This document shows, one piece after another, positions 37,387 to 47,439 of a stretch of 64,000 bases of DNA. Position 1 is the first letter of the stretch. Each line of letters opens with the position of its first letter. The stretch is from Podaxis mareebaensis (Eukaryota; Basidiomycota; Agaricomycetes; Agaricales; Agaricaceae): contig JAEUWP010000335.1 of NCBI GenBank assembly GCA_018524725.1, positions 124,001 to 188,000 of the forward strand. The letters are read 5' to 3'. The notes beneath the pieces were generated by a model. The model did no database searches. It saw only the letters and a program-made list of their open reading frames with translations, and was not told the DNA's origin. Position numbers and translations under genes: made by a program.

Positions 37387-37970
37387 GCCGGTATACCAGG
37401 GTTACAAGCGAAGTGGCGATTTGGCTGTATGATGACCTCATTCATTCGGATGAGCATATTTATGTCGGCATTCCCCGGGCCGAGGTTGCTCGCTTGTGCA
37501 ACAAGTGACCTGGGGTGATCTTTTTCATTATTGCAGTTCAAGCTCGAGCACTTGAGCTCCGGGCAATCACTATTACATGCGTCTATGTACAAATTCTGCG
37601 TGCCATTGATAATGAGCATTCTAATCGAGTATAGTTGTTTGACCAATGCCGAAAACCAGCAGATCTGGGTCATGGAGCCGTCCACATTTAGTGACACTGC
37701 AACAGCGCGATGAGTCCGGGGAATTGGACCCAACATTCTGAGGGGAAAAGAAGCTCGGCTTGTCGCTGGTACTGTTGATTCAAGGTAGGTTAAAAGCGGG
37801 GCTGGGGGGCTTCAGTGAGCACGTGGTCTTATGAAAGGGTGTGCTGTTGCGCCCCTTGACAGCATTTAACCTTGACCTATCTTCACCGCAAACAAACACT
37901 CTCATTCCACTGCGCTTCACGACAGACCATCGACTCGTGTATCTTGAAATTTTCGTTCGCAGAAGGCAAG
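37387..37970. other. Shared upstream region of the epimerase and PP2A-A genes
   Basis: These 584 bp lie between divergent starts. A CACGTG sits at 37820-37825. A minus frame of about 120 codons overlaps the epimerase start in another frame and has no recognised similarity. No repeats were seen. Confidence 0.45.
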
Positions 37971-40117
37971 ATGGATCCAGCGATTTCTATCGAAGATGTG
38001 CGCTTTCCTGGCGATACCAAATCAACCTCGGCTCACCACCTGTATAGATTGCCCCGATTGCCATCCTCATGGATGAGCTTCGCTCTGAAGATGTACAACT
38101 CCGCCTCAACGCGATTCACAGCATACCAACAATAGCGTTGGCCTTGGGGCCAGATCGTGCACGCGAGGAATTGATCCCCTTTCTTCAAGACTCTGTTGAT
38201 GACGAAGATGAAGTCCTCCTTGCTCTCGCAGAAGAATTGGGAAAGAACTTCGAGGAGTATATCGGTGGAAAAGAACACGCCCATGTTCTCCTTGGGCCCC
38301 TGGAGAATCTGTCCGCAGTAGAAGAGACCCTTGTTCGTGATAAGGTACGCGTTTCACCCACATCCTCGCCATTTTTGCTATGATACTCAAGTCACTTTCT
38401 AGGCAGCCGAATCGATAACTAAGATAGCTGGTGCCCTATCTCAGAGTCAAATCGAGCAGTACTACATCCCTCTCCTGAAGAGACTTTCATCCGGCGAGTG
38501 GTTCACTTCACGGACATCGGCTGCAGCCCTCTATCCAGCAGTCTACTCCAAAGTATCGCCTTCTCTCCAAGAGGAATTGCGTAAGGGATACACAGCACTT
38601 GGCGCGGACGATACACCCATGGTTCGTAGGGCCGCCGCAAAATCTCTAGGGGTAAGTGGCATTCTAGCCTGCGATGCTGATCCTCTCATGATCCTTTTTG
38701 CAGCCGCTGTTGAAGCAATTCTCCCAACAACACATTATTTCGGATGGCTTGCCGATCTATAGACGGCTACAAGCCGATGATCAAGACTCTGTTCGGCTGC
38801 TTACGGTCGAGGATCTCATCGTCATCGCGCAGAAGCTTTCACCGGCAGAAGTCAAAGAGTTGTTGCTCAAGCAGATTAGGCAGAGTATTGGCGACAAGAG
38901 TTGGCGAGTGCGATATATGGCAGCGAGCCATTTTAACGAAGTGAGTTCCACCCCATCCTGGCATCCTCGTATGCTGACGGAATATACAGCTGGCCGAAGC
39001 AGTTGGGACAGAACTCGTGCGAGAAGAGCTTCTTGGCCAGTATGTTCAGCTTCTCAAAGACAACGAAGCAGAAGTACGAACTGCCGCTGCGACACAAATT
39101 CCAGGTGAGCCACGCCGACCAAAAAGTAGATATCTTCCAACATCTATCTATCTATAGGCTTCTCCAAATTGCTCGACAAAGAAGTGATTCTGGCTCGCAT
39201 CATTCCTTGTGTCCGAGACCTATCACAAGATGCATCCCAACATGTTCGTGCGGCCTTGGCCAACCAGATTCATGGACTCGCACCACTGCTGGGTAGGGAA
39301 CCAACCATCGAACATCTGCTTCCCTTGTTCTTGCACCTCCTCAAAGACGACTTTTCCGAAGTCAGACTAAACATCATCAGCAAACTCGAAACTGTCAATA
39401 ATGGTATGTCCTACTTTATATTCAATCGCATTTAATGATTTGTCTCACATTTCCAAGTCATTGGTATTGAACTTCTGTCCGATAGCTTGCTTCCTGCGAT
39501 TGTGGAACTAGCTGAGGACAAGTCTTGGCGAGTACGACAAGCAATAATCCAATACATTCCCCTTCTGGCCACCCAGTTTGGTAAACCGTTCTTTGACGAG
39601 GAGTTGGGTAACTTGTGTATGTCGTGGTTGGGCGATTCAGTATACAGCATTCGTGAGGCTGCAACCGTCAATCTCAAGAAGTTGACTGAAGTTTTTGGGG
39701 TCGAATGGGCGCGGATTGCGATTGTTCCGAAGGTGGTTGGCATGGGTTCACATCCCAGTTTTTTATTCAGGATGACAACTGTTCAAGCGATCACGGTATG
39801 TCCGCAAAACCATCATCAAGTCTATTCACAATTCAATCTTTCAGACCATCTCGCCATCTCTGAGTCTCGATATCATCCGCTCTGACATCATTGGACCACT
39901 TCTGGAATTATCCAAAGATCATATTCCCAATATTCGCTTCAATGTGGCAAAATCCCTAGAAGCCATGGCCACGACTTTCAACTCCACACCGGAGGGGCGC
40001 CAGTTTGTTAAAGAATTCATCCTTCCCGCATTAGAGCGGCAGAAGAACGACGTCGATGCGGATGTTCGGTATTTCGCATCACGGGCATTGCAAAAGGCTC
40101 TTCCGGCTGATTCGTAA
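37971..40117 (+). CDS. TPD3: Protein phosphatase 2A 65-kDa scaffold subunit A
   Basis: This HEAT-repeat scaffold holds the PP2A catalytic and B regulatory subunits. The first exon is only nine codons (37971-37997, MDPAISIED). A 50-bp intron (37998-38047) joins it to [20 protein letters not shown], the expected start of HEAT repeat 1. Repeats continue through all exons with conserved turns such as [50 protein letters not shown] and [10 protein letters not shown]. The last repeat ends [16 protein letters not shown]. About eight introns are present. The protein is about 590 residues, the usual length for 15 HEAT repeats. The alternating Asp-x-x-Trp-Arg-Val-Arg turns make the assignment firm. Confidence 0.95.
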
Positions 40118-40957
40118 AGGTATGGTGCTATTAAAAGATGAAGTTCAGCATGTTTCTGACCGAACGTTCCAGAAATACATGTGGATAATACGGATTTTAC
40201 CCTTTGCCTTTCTAATCAATCACGTTGGTTGCTCCGAACAGATTCTGAAGCACGGAGGCCAAAGATGTCAATCAAGCGTGGCAGATATTTTCATGTCCAT
40301 GGCAATTAAATTCCTTACTTTTCTATGCAACACGTCGCAAGTCGGTGCTCAAGGTTTAAAACGAACAGCACGTTGAAATATCTTCTGGTGCAACATTCAC
40401 GCCGAGGTGGCCTAAAGAAGTTTTATCGGGATACGAAAGCATCAGAGCGGTTGCTTAGATACTTGTTCGAGCGTTCAGGCCTTCGGGTACAATTCAGTTG
40501 TCCCAACAAATTTTCCACGTCCTGTCCATCCTCCCGTCACGAGAGATCAACTCACCCACGCCGTATAATTTTCTCCATCCATCTCATTCTGGAATAACCC
40601 TCTGCTTAAGTGTTTCAAGGCTGCAGAGTCCACAGCGGCAGCGAGGTGGGATTGACGTTGAACTCCAAAAACGGAGTGAAATTCTTGGACGAGCGATGTT
40701 GACTACATGCGACTCTATAAGTCCGGGGAGTCGCAACTCAGGCTCTCTCGGAATTCAGGTCCCAGGCCCGACAATAATGAACAAGACTATCAAATTCGAC
40801 AAAAACAACAAACTTGATCTGATGTCCGCACCAAACAATTAGGGTATAAAGGGCGAACTGCTCACAACTCCCCCATCGCTCCCTTCACGACTTCCCCTTG
40901 TTGTAATCCAGCTCTTGCCGCTCTTTGGTTGAATATCTATTGATTTAATCGCCCCTA
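40118..40957. other. Upstream region of the secreted-protein gene
   Basis: These 840 bp hold the PP2A-A 3' region and the promoter of the next gene. They include a TATA box (40845) followed by a pyrimidine-rich stretch (40868-40905) that looks like a fungal transcription start region. Open frames of 90-114 codons here lack similarity. Confidence 0.5.
40845..40850 (+). promoter_or_regulatory. TATA box of the secreted-protein gene
   Basis: The TATAAA is 113 bp upstream of the ATG and about 20 bp before a CT-rich tract. This strong core promoter layout is common for abundant secreted fungal proteins. Confidence 0.5.
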
Positions 40958-41632
40958 ATGCGCTTCTCGATCGCTCTCGTTGCCCTCTCCGCCCTCGTTC
41001 CCTTCGCTGCGTCGACCTATATCAAAGGGCCTGAAAACGGGTGTCAAAAGAACGAGTTTTGGTACGCTCCTACCAATACTATCTCTATGGAGATTCCCTC
41101 ATTTTCGTGCAGGTGGAAAGATAAGGGATGTTGCTTGCCCCACGGAGGAGTCCCTTCGCCCCCTCCGCCTCCTAAGGGGAGCTCCTGCCCTCCTAGTGGC
41201 TACTATTGGAGCAAAGATAAGGGTTGCTGCGTTCCTCGCCACCCTCCCCCAGAAAACGAACCCGAGCCACAATGCGACAAGGATTCGAAGTGGTACAAAG
41301 CACTCTACCAATGCTTGCCTAATCCCCACCATCCTACCCCTACCACAACCCATAAGCCATCTGCCACTCCTACAACACCTTCGCACCCTAAGCCTACTAA
41401 ACCTTGCGACTACAAGGATAAGGACAAGTGTGGCGAGGATGACCATGACCACCACGACTACGACCATGATAACCACGGCAATGATAACCATGGGTATGAT
41501 AATCATGGCTATGGCAAAGGTGGGGACGATAAGGGTGGTTATGGCAAAGGTGGGGACGACAAGGGTGGTTATGGCGGGGACAACAAGGGCTGGCACAGGC
41601 GTCGCAGAGGATTGAAGCCCATCTCACACTAA
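40958..41632 (+). CDS. Secreted Cys-, His- and Gly-rich repeat protein
   Basis: The N terminus MRFSIALVALSALVPFAAS is a clear signal peptide. A 51-bp GT-AG intron (41062-41112) keeps the frame whether or not it is removed. When it is spliced, the first Cys unit reads GCQKNEFWWKDKGCCLP, which matches the second unit SCPPSGYYWSKDKGCCVP. A third, diverged unit is CDKDSKWYKALYQCLP. These are followed by a Pro/Thr-rich linker, an Asp/His-rich segment (DDHDHHDYDHDNHG) and tandem GYGKGGDDKG repeats (about 41508-41590), ending in a basic RHRRRR-like patch. The spliced length is 207 residues. I recall similar W-x-KDKGCC repeat proteins in other Agaricomycetes but no assigned function. The His/Asp tail suggests metal binding or wall attachment, which is inference only. 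Confidence 0.82.
   Translation: MRFSIALVALSALVPFAASTYIKGPENGCQKNEFWYAPTNTISMEIPSFSCRWKDKGCCLPHGGVPSPPPPPKGSSCPPSGYYWSKDKGCCVPRHPPPENEPEPQCDKDSKWYKALYQCLPNPHHPTPTTTHKPSATPTTPSHPKPTKPCDYKDKDKCGEDDHDHHDYDHDNHGNDNHGYDNHGYGKGGDDKGGYGKGGDDKGGYGGDNKGWHRRRRGLKPISH
41508..41590 (+). repeat. Coding tandem repeat of a 10-residue Gly/Lys/Asp unit
   Basis: About two and a half copies of a 30-base unit encode GYGKGGDDKG, with only a few silent differences between the copies. The third copy is shortened to GYGGDNKG. Low divergence points to recent expansion within the secreted protein's tail. Confidence 0.75.
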
Positions 41633-42184
41633 TATCCTTTATATGAGATACCACTCATTATTCAAAGGATAACTACGCTCGTTACAACCTGACCTTCTTT
41701 TGCTAGAGCTGGAATGATACATGGACTAGATTGTTTCTTTGGTTATCGTAGCCTCCGGATTTTTTTCTGGAGTATATTCTCCACGAATAGGAATCGTGTG
41801 TCTATAGGTTTAGTAGTATACCCGACCTGGATTGTGGCCTATGGAGTATGGACTTCTTATAACATTATAGCTTCCGCTGACTGCGAACACTGAACAAAAA
41901 TTGGACGTTGACTGATGAAACAACTCCATAAAAAGGTCAAGAAATGACAACGCCAAGGTTGGATGTGAATACACGCCAAACCAGCTTGGTTTTGTCCCAG
42001 ATCAACTTAGTCCCCTTTCTGCCTCGAGCCAGTCGTTCCCGGCTGGGATGTCGGGACTTCACTCAGGAATCTCGTGATGTCCAGAAGAACTTGTCATCGT
42101 TCATCGAGGTCCTCGCCTACTATAATTCCCACTATATATTCCTGGCATACCCTGTGGCCAACCGCGCAACCGGCTATCTAACCT
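41633..42184. other. Intergenic: 3' regions of two convergent genes
   Basis: The secreted-protein gene and the DUF4870-like gene end towards each other here. An 84-codon plus frame (41944-42198) has no similarity that I recognise. No repeats or RNA genes were seen. Confidence 0.45.
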
Positions 42185-42856
42185 TCAATCTTCCATGAGC
42201 CAGCGTTCTGCCAAGGCCCCTAGCAGGGGAAGCTGAAATCTTCGCAGATCATGAAAGTACGCATCCTGAAAAGCGCGTAGCCTGATGTCCTTTGTCAGGG
42301 CCAGATCTGGAAATAGTTGAAGATCGCCTACGCCATGAAAACCTCGACGCCAATGAGCAGGACCGTAATAAAGCCCTGTAGCCAACGTACAACGTCGAAC
42401 GAGGCTGCTATCAACCTTAGAACCACCAACGGCGTGGACACCAAGGCTGATTGGTATGCTATAGCGAATGTTGTGAATAAGGTTACTGCCCGTCAATGCC
42501 AGGAAAGGACCCACCATGAAATCTCACAAAATCGTTGTCCTTTTCGAAAATCAAGAAAAGCAACGCTAGGGGAAGGTCAGCAAAAAGCCGTGGCTACAGG
42601 CTGCTGACGAACCGGAAACAGGACCTAATAGATACGTCGACGCAGCTGCTAGATCCACCCTCACGTTAGAATAGGTGTGCCAAGGACTACGGTGGCGATA
42701 GCTTTCCTCTGCAGACCGAAAACCCTGAAACCTTCCGGGGGGATAAGGTAGAGCGGAAAGGGTAGATTGGGGCAGCTCCGGCACCACGTTAGCGTCCGTT
42801 AAATCAAGACGAATCCGCGCCGTCTCTCCTTGTCTGGGATGGTTGTGACTGTGCAT
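42185..42856 (-). CDS. Small four-exon membrane protein, DUF4870/UPF0132-like
   Basis: Splicing gives a clean 163-residue protein. The exons are 42856-42613, 42565-42515, 42458-42343 and 42265-42185, all with GT-AG borders (introns 47, 56 and 77 bp). The N terminus is hydrophilic (LPYPPGRFQGFRSAEESYRH, WHTYSNVRVDLAAASTYLLG). Exon 2 gives ALLFLIFEKDNDFVRFH, and exon 3 continues AYQSALVSTPLVVLRLIAAS. The FE-K-D-N-D-(F/Y)-VRFHA-x-QS motif is the hallmark of the DUF4870/UPF0132 family of small membrane proteins, found in bacteria, archaea and fungi. The C terminus ends RRFQLPLLGALAERWLMED. Two to three membrane spans are likely. The total length is a multiple of three only with these splice sites. 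No biochemical function is known for the family. Confidence 0.78.
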
Positions 42857-43431
42857 ATATCCTTGCCTGCTGAAATATACTCGGGTTTGAGGTCGTTGTG
42901 TTTCTAAGAACAGTAATTCCAGTGCGAAGAACCGTATACGGTATCACCTGCGCATCGAATATTGTGCGCCACCGGGCAGAGCCACGGGAGCTGGAGTGTC
43001 GCCGATCTAGGTCAAGTTGGGTTGGGCGAAACCTGCGCCGATCGCGCTCAATGACGCACAGGGGGATTTAGTTTCTGTTAAGCGCGTACTTCCAAGAGAA
43101 TATGTGAGGGTGAATTTATGAACGCAAGAAGGTGGTCGTGGTTACTAGTCTTGGACACCAGATAGAGTGGACTAGCTCTGCGGTGACGATGTTCATATGG
43201 TCCCCTAACTTTTGGTATGACGCAAAGCATGTGATATGACTCAGTTATGAAGATCAGATCTGTTTCGGTGACTGCCGAAAAACTGTGTAGTTTTCTCAGC
43301 CACTCACAGTTCTCTCTTCGCACTACCATCGCCATCGGCCTCGACGACCTCAAGAACAAAGTAAGTTTACTATGCCATTTCGAATTTCGGCTGTCTGACT
43401 CCTAACTTAGACCCGACACTAGGCTGCCAAT
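42857..43431. other. Upstream region of the DUF4870-like and eS24 genes
   Basis: These 575 bp lie between divergent genes. They probably contain the eS24 promoter and 5' UTR. A minus frame of 93 codons (43359-43078) has no recognised similarity. No clear TATA box was found. Confidence 0.45.
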
Positions 43432-44124
43432 ATGGTGAGTCGAACGCCCTCAATTTCTTGGGATGGGTTATGCCTGGGGATAATCAATATTGGGGGTGGA
43501 CGCAACGAAGTTACATGGTCGGACTTTGAGTGATGGAAGGAGTTTTGCATTGGGCCAGGCGGATGATATCGAGGCGGAACTTCATCAAGCTAATTCATTT
43601 CATTTTAGGCCGACGCTGCACCTGTAACTCTAAGAACACGCAAGTTCATCACCAACCGCCTCTTGTCGCGCCGTCAATTCGTCGTTGACGTCCTCCACCC
43701 TGGCCGTCCTAATGTCTCGAAGGCTGATCTCTCTGAAAAACTTGCGACCCTCTACAAGACCGATAAGAACCGCGTTGTTACCTTTGGCCTCCGGACGCAT
43801 TTTGGTGGAGGCAGGAGCACTGGCTTTGCTCTGATCTACGACGATGAGGCTTCCCAAAAGAAGTTTGAGCCCAAGCACCGTCTCATCCGGGTGCGTTTTT
43901 GATCGTGGTGTGGGTTTGGATGCTGAGGCTGACCTCAGAGCAGGCAGGACTTGTATCCAAGGTGGATAAACCCTCGCGCAAACTGCGGAAAGAGCGCAAG
44001 AACCGTGCCAAGAAGGTGATGGCTAATTGCCATCTAAACTGGATGTGTAGACTAACCTCGTCTTCTTCAGTTCCGCGGCACCAAAAAGGTCAAGGCCAGC
44101 GAGCCTCCCAAGAAGGGCAAATAA
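43432..44124 (+). CDS. RPS24: 40S ribosomal protein eS24
   Basis: This is a small-subunit ribosomal protein. Exon 1 is just the ATG (43432-43434), followed by a 174-bp intron to 43608. Exon 2 (43609-43890) encodes [60 protein letters not shown] and ends KHRLIR. The next exon starts at about 43945 ([20 protein letters not shown]). The last exon (44071-44124) encodes [17 protein letters not shown]. The length of about 136 residues and basic tail match eS24. The first intron is three times longer than other introns in the window, a common pattern for ribosomal protein genes with regulatory first introns. A C/D snoRNA was looked for in it and not found. Confidence 0.94.
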
Positions 44125-44390
44125 GGGTTGGGCGATGTGGTTTAGCATCTTCTATTTCTTTGCCTGCATATATTCTATGGTCAAAGATTTCGGAGTTTTT
44201 CCTTCATGTGTCTTTCGTATCCTCCACCTCCATGAATACCATGCATATGCAGAATTATGAAGCGCCCTAAGAGTGATGCTAGAGTAAATAATAAGTGTGT
44301 AATGCGGGGAAGGGTATCAATCTAGCAAGCGACTAATGCAGATACTCAAAGCGAAATCAGGTATACCGTGTAAAAACAAACGTATGTACT

Positions 44391-45973
44391 TCAGAACCCA
44401 GCTTTCTTGTGGATGATGTCTGGATCTTCCTGATACTCCTCAGCTGAAACCCACATCTATACAGACGGTGTCATTCTTGAAGTGTGCTGAAAATGGCTAA
44501 ATTCTGAAATACCTTCTTGAAAGTATTGAGACCGGCCAAGATGGACCCGCCTATCCAGGTGGAGTATTTGCGCTCAGGAGGAGCATAAATTTTGATCTTG
44601 ATATCTTTAAGAGCAAGCTTCTTGACTTCGTTGAGGAGGCGGTCGCCAAACCCTGTTGGGTGGGAGATGAACAGGCGGAGAGTCAAATCTAAGAAATAGC
44701 TTACCTTTGCATAAGGTGCTGCCACCGCTGAGAACGATATTAGAGAAGAGGCTCTTACGCAGGTCCAAGTCAACGCGATGGATCGAGTCTACGACAACTT
44801 GGTGGACGCCAGCATATTCCTGACCGATCAGCTCGGGGTTGAAAAGAATTTCAGGCGCACGGAAACGTTCGGGGCCAAGCTTTAGAGCTCTGCTCAGAAC
44901 CAAGATTGGAGAGGTACAGGCGAAAGGACGTACCTGCACCACATTTCCATCTGGTAGTGTGAACTCTTCAACGCGTCCAAGTGACTCTTTCTCTTCCTTT
45001 GACGGACTGAGAGCGATATAGCAACACTTTTCTTTCATTGTCCTGACGACTTCACGCTCCGCAGTCGTATGAAGGTGATGACCTGCCTTGCGCAAGAGAA
45101 GTTGTAGATGGTCGGTAACGTCCCTATTGATGACTGCATAAGGATAAAAGGACTCCAGCAAAATGGATCAACTTGCCTTCCAGCAACGTCGATGCGGCGG
45201 ATAGCATGTGGCATCGAGAATCCCTCAAAGACGGGTACGGCATGAGTAACACCGTCACCCGAATCAAGAACGATACCGGTTGTCCGTCCGGATGCATAAC
45301 TATATTAACACAACCTGTCAGATTTGTGGCAAAGGCTAACTTTGTTGAGGGGATAGATGGCGAACCGGATACTAACAGCGATAGTACGGCCTGAACGGAA
45401 GTGAAGAGGGCCGGAACATTGAAAGTATCGAACAGTATCTGGGCAGCTACATCTCTATTACTCCGGGGGTTGAGGGGGGCTTCTGTCAGAAGGACGGGAT
45501 GCTGGGGTCTGTGAGGTTAGAGCGCAGCGAGGGTGAACGACGGAGACGCACCTCTTCGCTTAAGGTTCCAAGTTCTTCAGCGTAAATCCAGCTCCAAATC
45601 CGCTCCATATCATCCCAGTCGGTCACGATACCGTGTTCCATTGGATATTTGATTTTGAGAAGTCCCCGATATTCTTGGGCGCGCCGTCCGATGAAGGTAT
45701 CACCTTCGAGAGCACCAGCCATGACGCGTGTGTGTTTCGGTCGACCGACACTGAGTACTCGGTGTCATTTCAAGGTATTTCATCACCAGAGTAAGGCATA
45801 CAATGAGGGGAAGAAACATTTGGGGTGGTCTTGGCCAGCAAAACCTGCTTTGATAGTGCCAGAACCCTGTGACGATGGATGATCTAGAGTAACGTCGAAC
45901 TGAGGGGGACGCGACATACATTGTCGATGACGACTGGTTGGTTTGTGAGAACATCGTCGAACTCTGTGGACAT
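44391..45973 (-). CDS. ARP1: Actin-related protein 1 (centractin), dynactin subunit
   Basis: This protein forms the short actin-like filament of dynactin, the dynein activator used for nuclear migration and retrograde transport. The start at 45973 encodes [19 protein letters not shown] splice then gives [20 protein letters not shown], with the actin phosphate-1 loop. Further blocks are [50 protein letters not shown] sequence near 45250, the [15 protein letters not shown] block, [14 protein letters not shown], and the end [20 protein letters not shown]. The ARP1-style [13 protein letters not shown] and the terminal [18 protein letters not shown] separate it from conventional actin. It has about eight exons. 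It diverges from the next gene, with 140 bp between starts. Confidence 0.92.
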
Positions 45974-46113
45974 GCCGGATGGGCGGGGAGCGGAGTGAAG
46001 GGAGAAGCAAGGTTGTAGAAAGGGATGGGAGAGGCAAAAGGGCAATTAGTGGTACGCGTCCGCGACTGTCATCTAGCATGATTGCCATTTTCAGACACTC
46101 TCATCCCTCCCCC

Positions 46114-46888
46114 ATGCGCTCATCCTCCCTCAGTCTTCTCAGCCTTTTCTTTCTCTCACTCACAGTGCGTTGCATGTACTTTATCCTAGAGCTATGCTAA
46201 TGTCATATTATAGTCAACAGTCTTCGCAGCTCTCAATAAATGGGAGGCGACAAACTTTTGCAAATGTATCCCTCTCCACATATCAATTGAACCAACACTG
46301 ACCACAACATATAGGCATATGCTTCCAGTCGAACTACACAATACTCCACCTAGACAATCCTGATAATCCCTCCCAACCCTGCCTGTCTTGTACGAAGCAG
46401 TGGTGTTTGAACCAAAACCTCCCCATCTGCGCTGGCGCCTCTCTAGGAGATACCAATCCCGACACCGCTACCGGGAAAGAGGGAGATGTAGAAGCAAGAT
46501 GCTTCCGTGCGCATGTTATCAAGAATACCCTGCATACTCTATCTTGCTGACGATAGGGCAGAGCGCGACTCTCCCCGCGACCAGCTGGTCGTCACCCTTT
46601 TCCTGCTGACAGTTTTCGGACTTCTCCTAGCGGTTGGGGTCAAAACCCGCATCGCGAAGGCTGGCCTAGCCTCAGAATTACCCTGGCACAATGGAAGAAG
46701 GTGGTGGGAGGTGAGATGTCCAGCTATGTGAGTAGAAAAGCATGTACTGAAAGATATCCCAACAGGCATGGGCGCCTGGAAGGCGGGAAGAGCGGCTTGG
46801 GCTTGGGCAGTTGTCTCGGGGTGCAGACTATGAAAGACTGCCCCGTGGCGAGGACTTCACATCTTCCGAAAGACCACCTCGTTCATGA
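46114..46888 (+). CDS. Cys-rich type I membrane protein (unnamed basidiomycete family)
   Basis: There are five exons: 46114-46164, 46214-46265, 46315-46506, 46562-about 46720, and about 46775-46888. The signal peptide is MRSSSLSLLSLFFLSLT with cleavage likely after VFA. The luminal part has seven or eight Cys in CKCICFQSNYTILHL, DNPDNPSQPCLSCTKQWCLN and PICAGASLGDTNPDTATGK, then GDVEARCFQRDSPRDQ. One membrane span follows (LVVTLFLLTVFGLLLAVGV). The cytosolic tail is short and Arg/Glu-rich. The splice at 46561/46562 was chosen because it gives CFQRDSPRDQ in frame. The earlier AG at 46556 would shift the frame. I recall similar proteins in other basidiomycetes but no function. The paired Cys suggest disulphides in an extracellular or ER-luminal domain. 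Confidence 0.75.
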
Positions 46889-47050
46889 TCTGTAGAGTAC
46901 TGTACCCTGATATACCTGCACTTGGCGCTCAGTCGTCCTGCGTGACAATCATTGCATGTGGTCACGAAGTATGATGCGTTGATGGGCCATGCGTATGATA
47001 CTTTGGATACATTGATGCCGTTGTAGCGGTCATTGGAATCGGCCAGCAAG

Positions 47051-47439
47051 ATGGGGTCCCTCTGTTCAAAGTCAAGCAATTACCAAGGTGGTCATGTTTT
47101 ATTGGGGCGAACTTTGAATTCTCCCGATAGAGCTACTCCGACGTCTGCTCCTGATCCTCGAGCAGCGGCAGCGGAAGCAGCTGAGCGTCGCATGCAAGCC
47201 GTCAGTCCTTGAGTGCCTATCCTTGCTTCTTTGTTCTCGAACACTCCCAGCAGGCCCAACAAAGGGGAACCAATCCATCCAATCCCAACGCAGGGCGACT
47301 TGCTGCCAAGGCTGCGCAGAAAAACTCCAAGAATTATGCTGAACCCCAGCAACCCGAACGTCTCGTGGTGGGTTTGCTCGATTCCTGCTCTAGCCCCAGC
47401 AGCTGACTCCGGACAACTTGATGTATATAGTGGGATTAA
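47051..47439 (+). CDS. SVIP-like small Cdc48/p97-interacting protein
   Basis: This 91-residue protein has three exons: 47051-47200, 47251-47367 and 47431-47439. The N terminus MGSLCSKSSN fits N-myristoylation at Gly2 with a palmitoylatable Cys5. The sequence then has a VCP-interacting motif, Arg-x5-Ala-Ala-x2-Arg, in PDPRAAAAEAAERRMQ. An Ala/Asn/Gln-rich helix (RGTNPSNPNAGRLAAKAAQK) follows, ending QPERLVWD. This arrangement of acylated N terminus, VIM helix and short basic tail is that of metazoan SVIP, an inhibitor of ER-associated degradation that binds the N domain of p97. The last exon is just WD plus the stop. A tandem acceptor (CAGCAG at 47248-47253) allows a one-residue variation. SVIP homology is inferred from motif order; overall identity will be low. 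Confidence 0.72.

Noticed and set aside
37368..37736. About 120-codon minus frame overlapping the epimerase start
   Set aside because: It reads the epimerase's first exon in the wrong frame and has no similarity.
43435..43608. Possible C/D snoRNA in the eS24 first intron
   Set aside because: GTGATGG and GATGATA resemble C boxes, but no CTGA D box or terminal stem was found.
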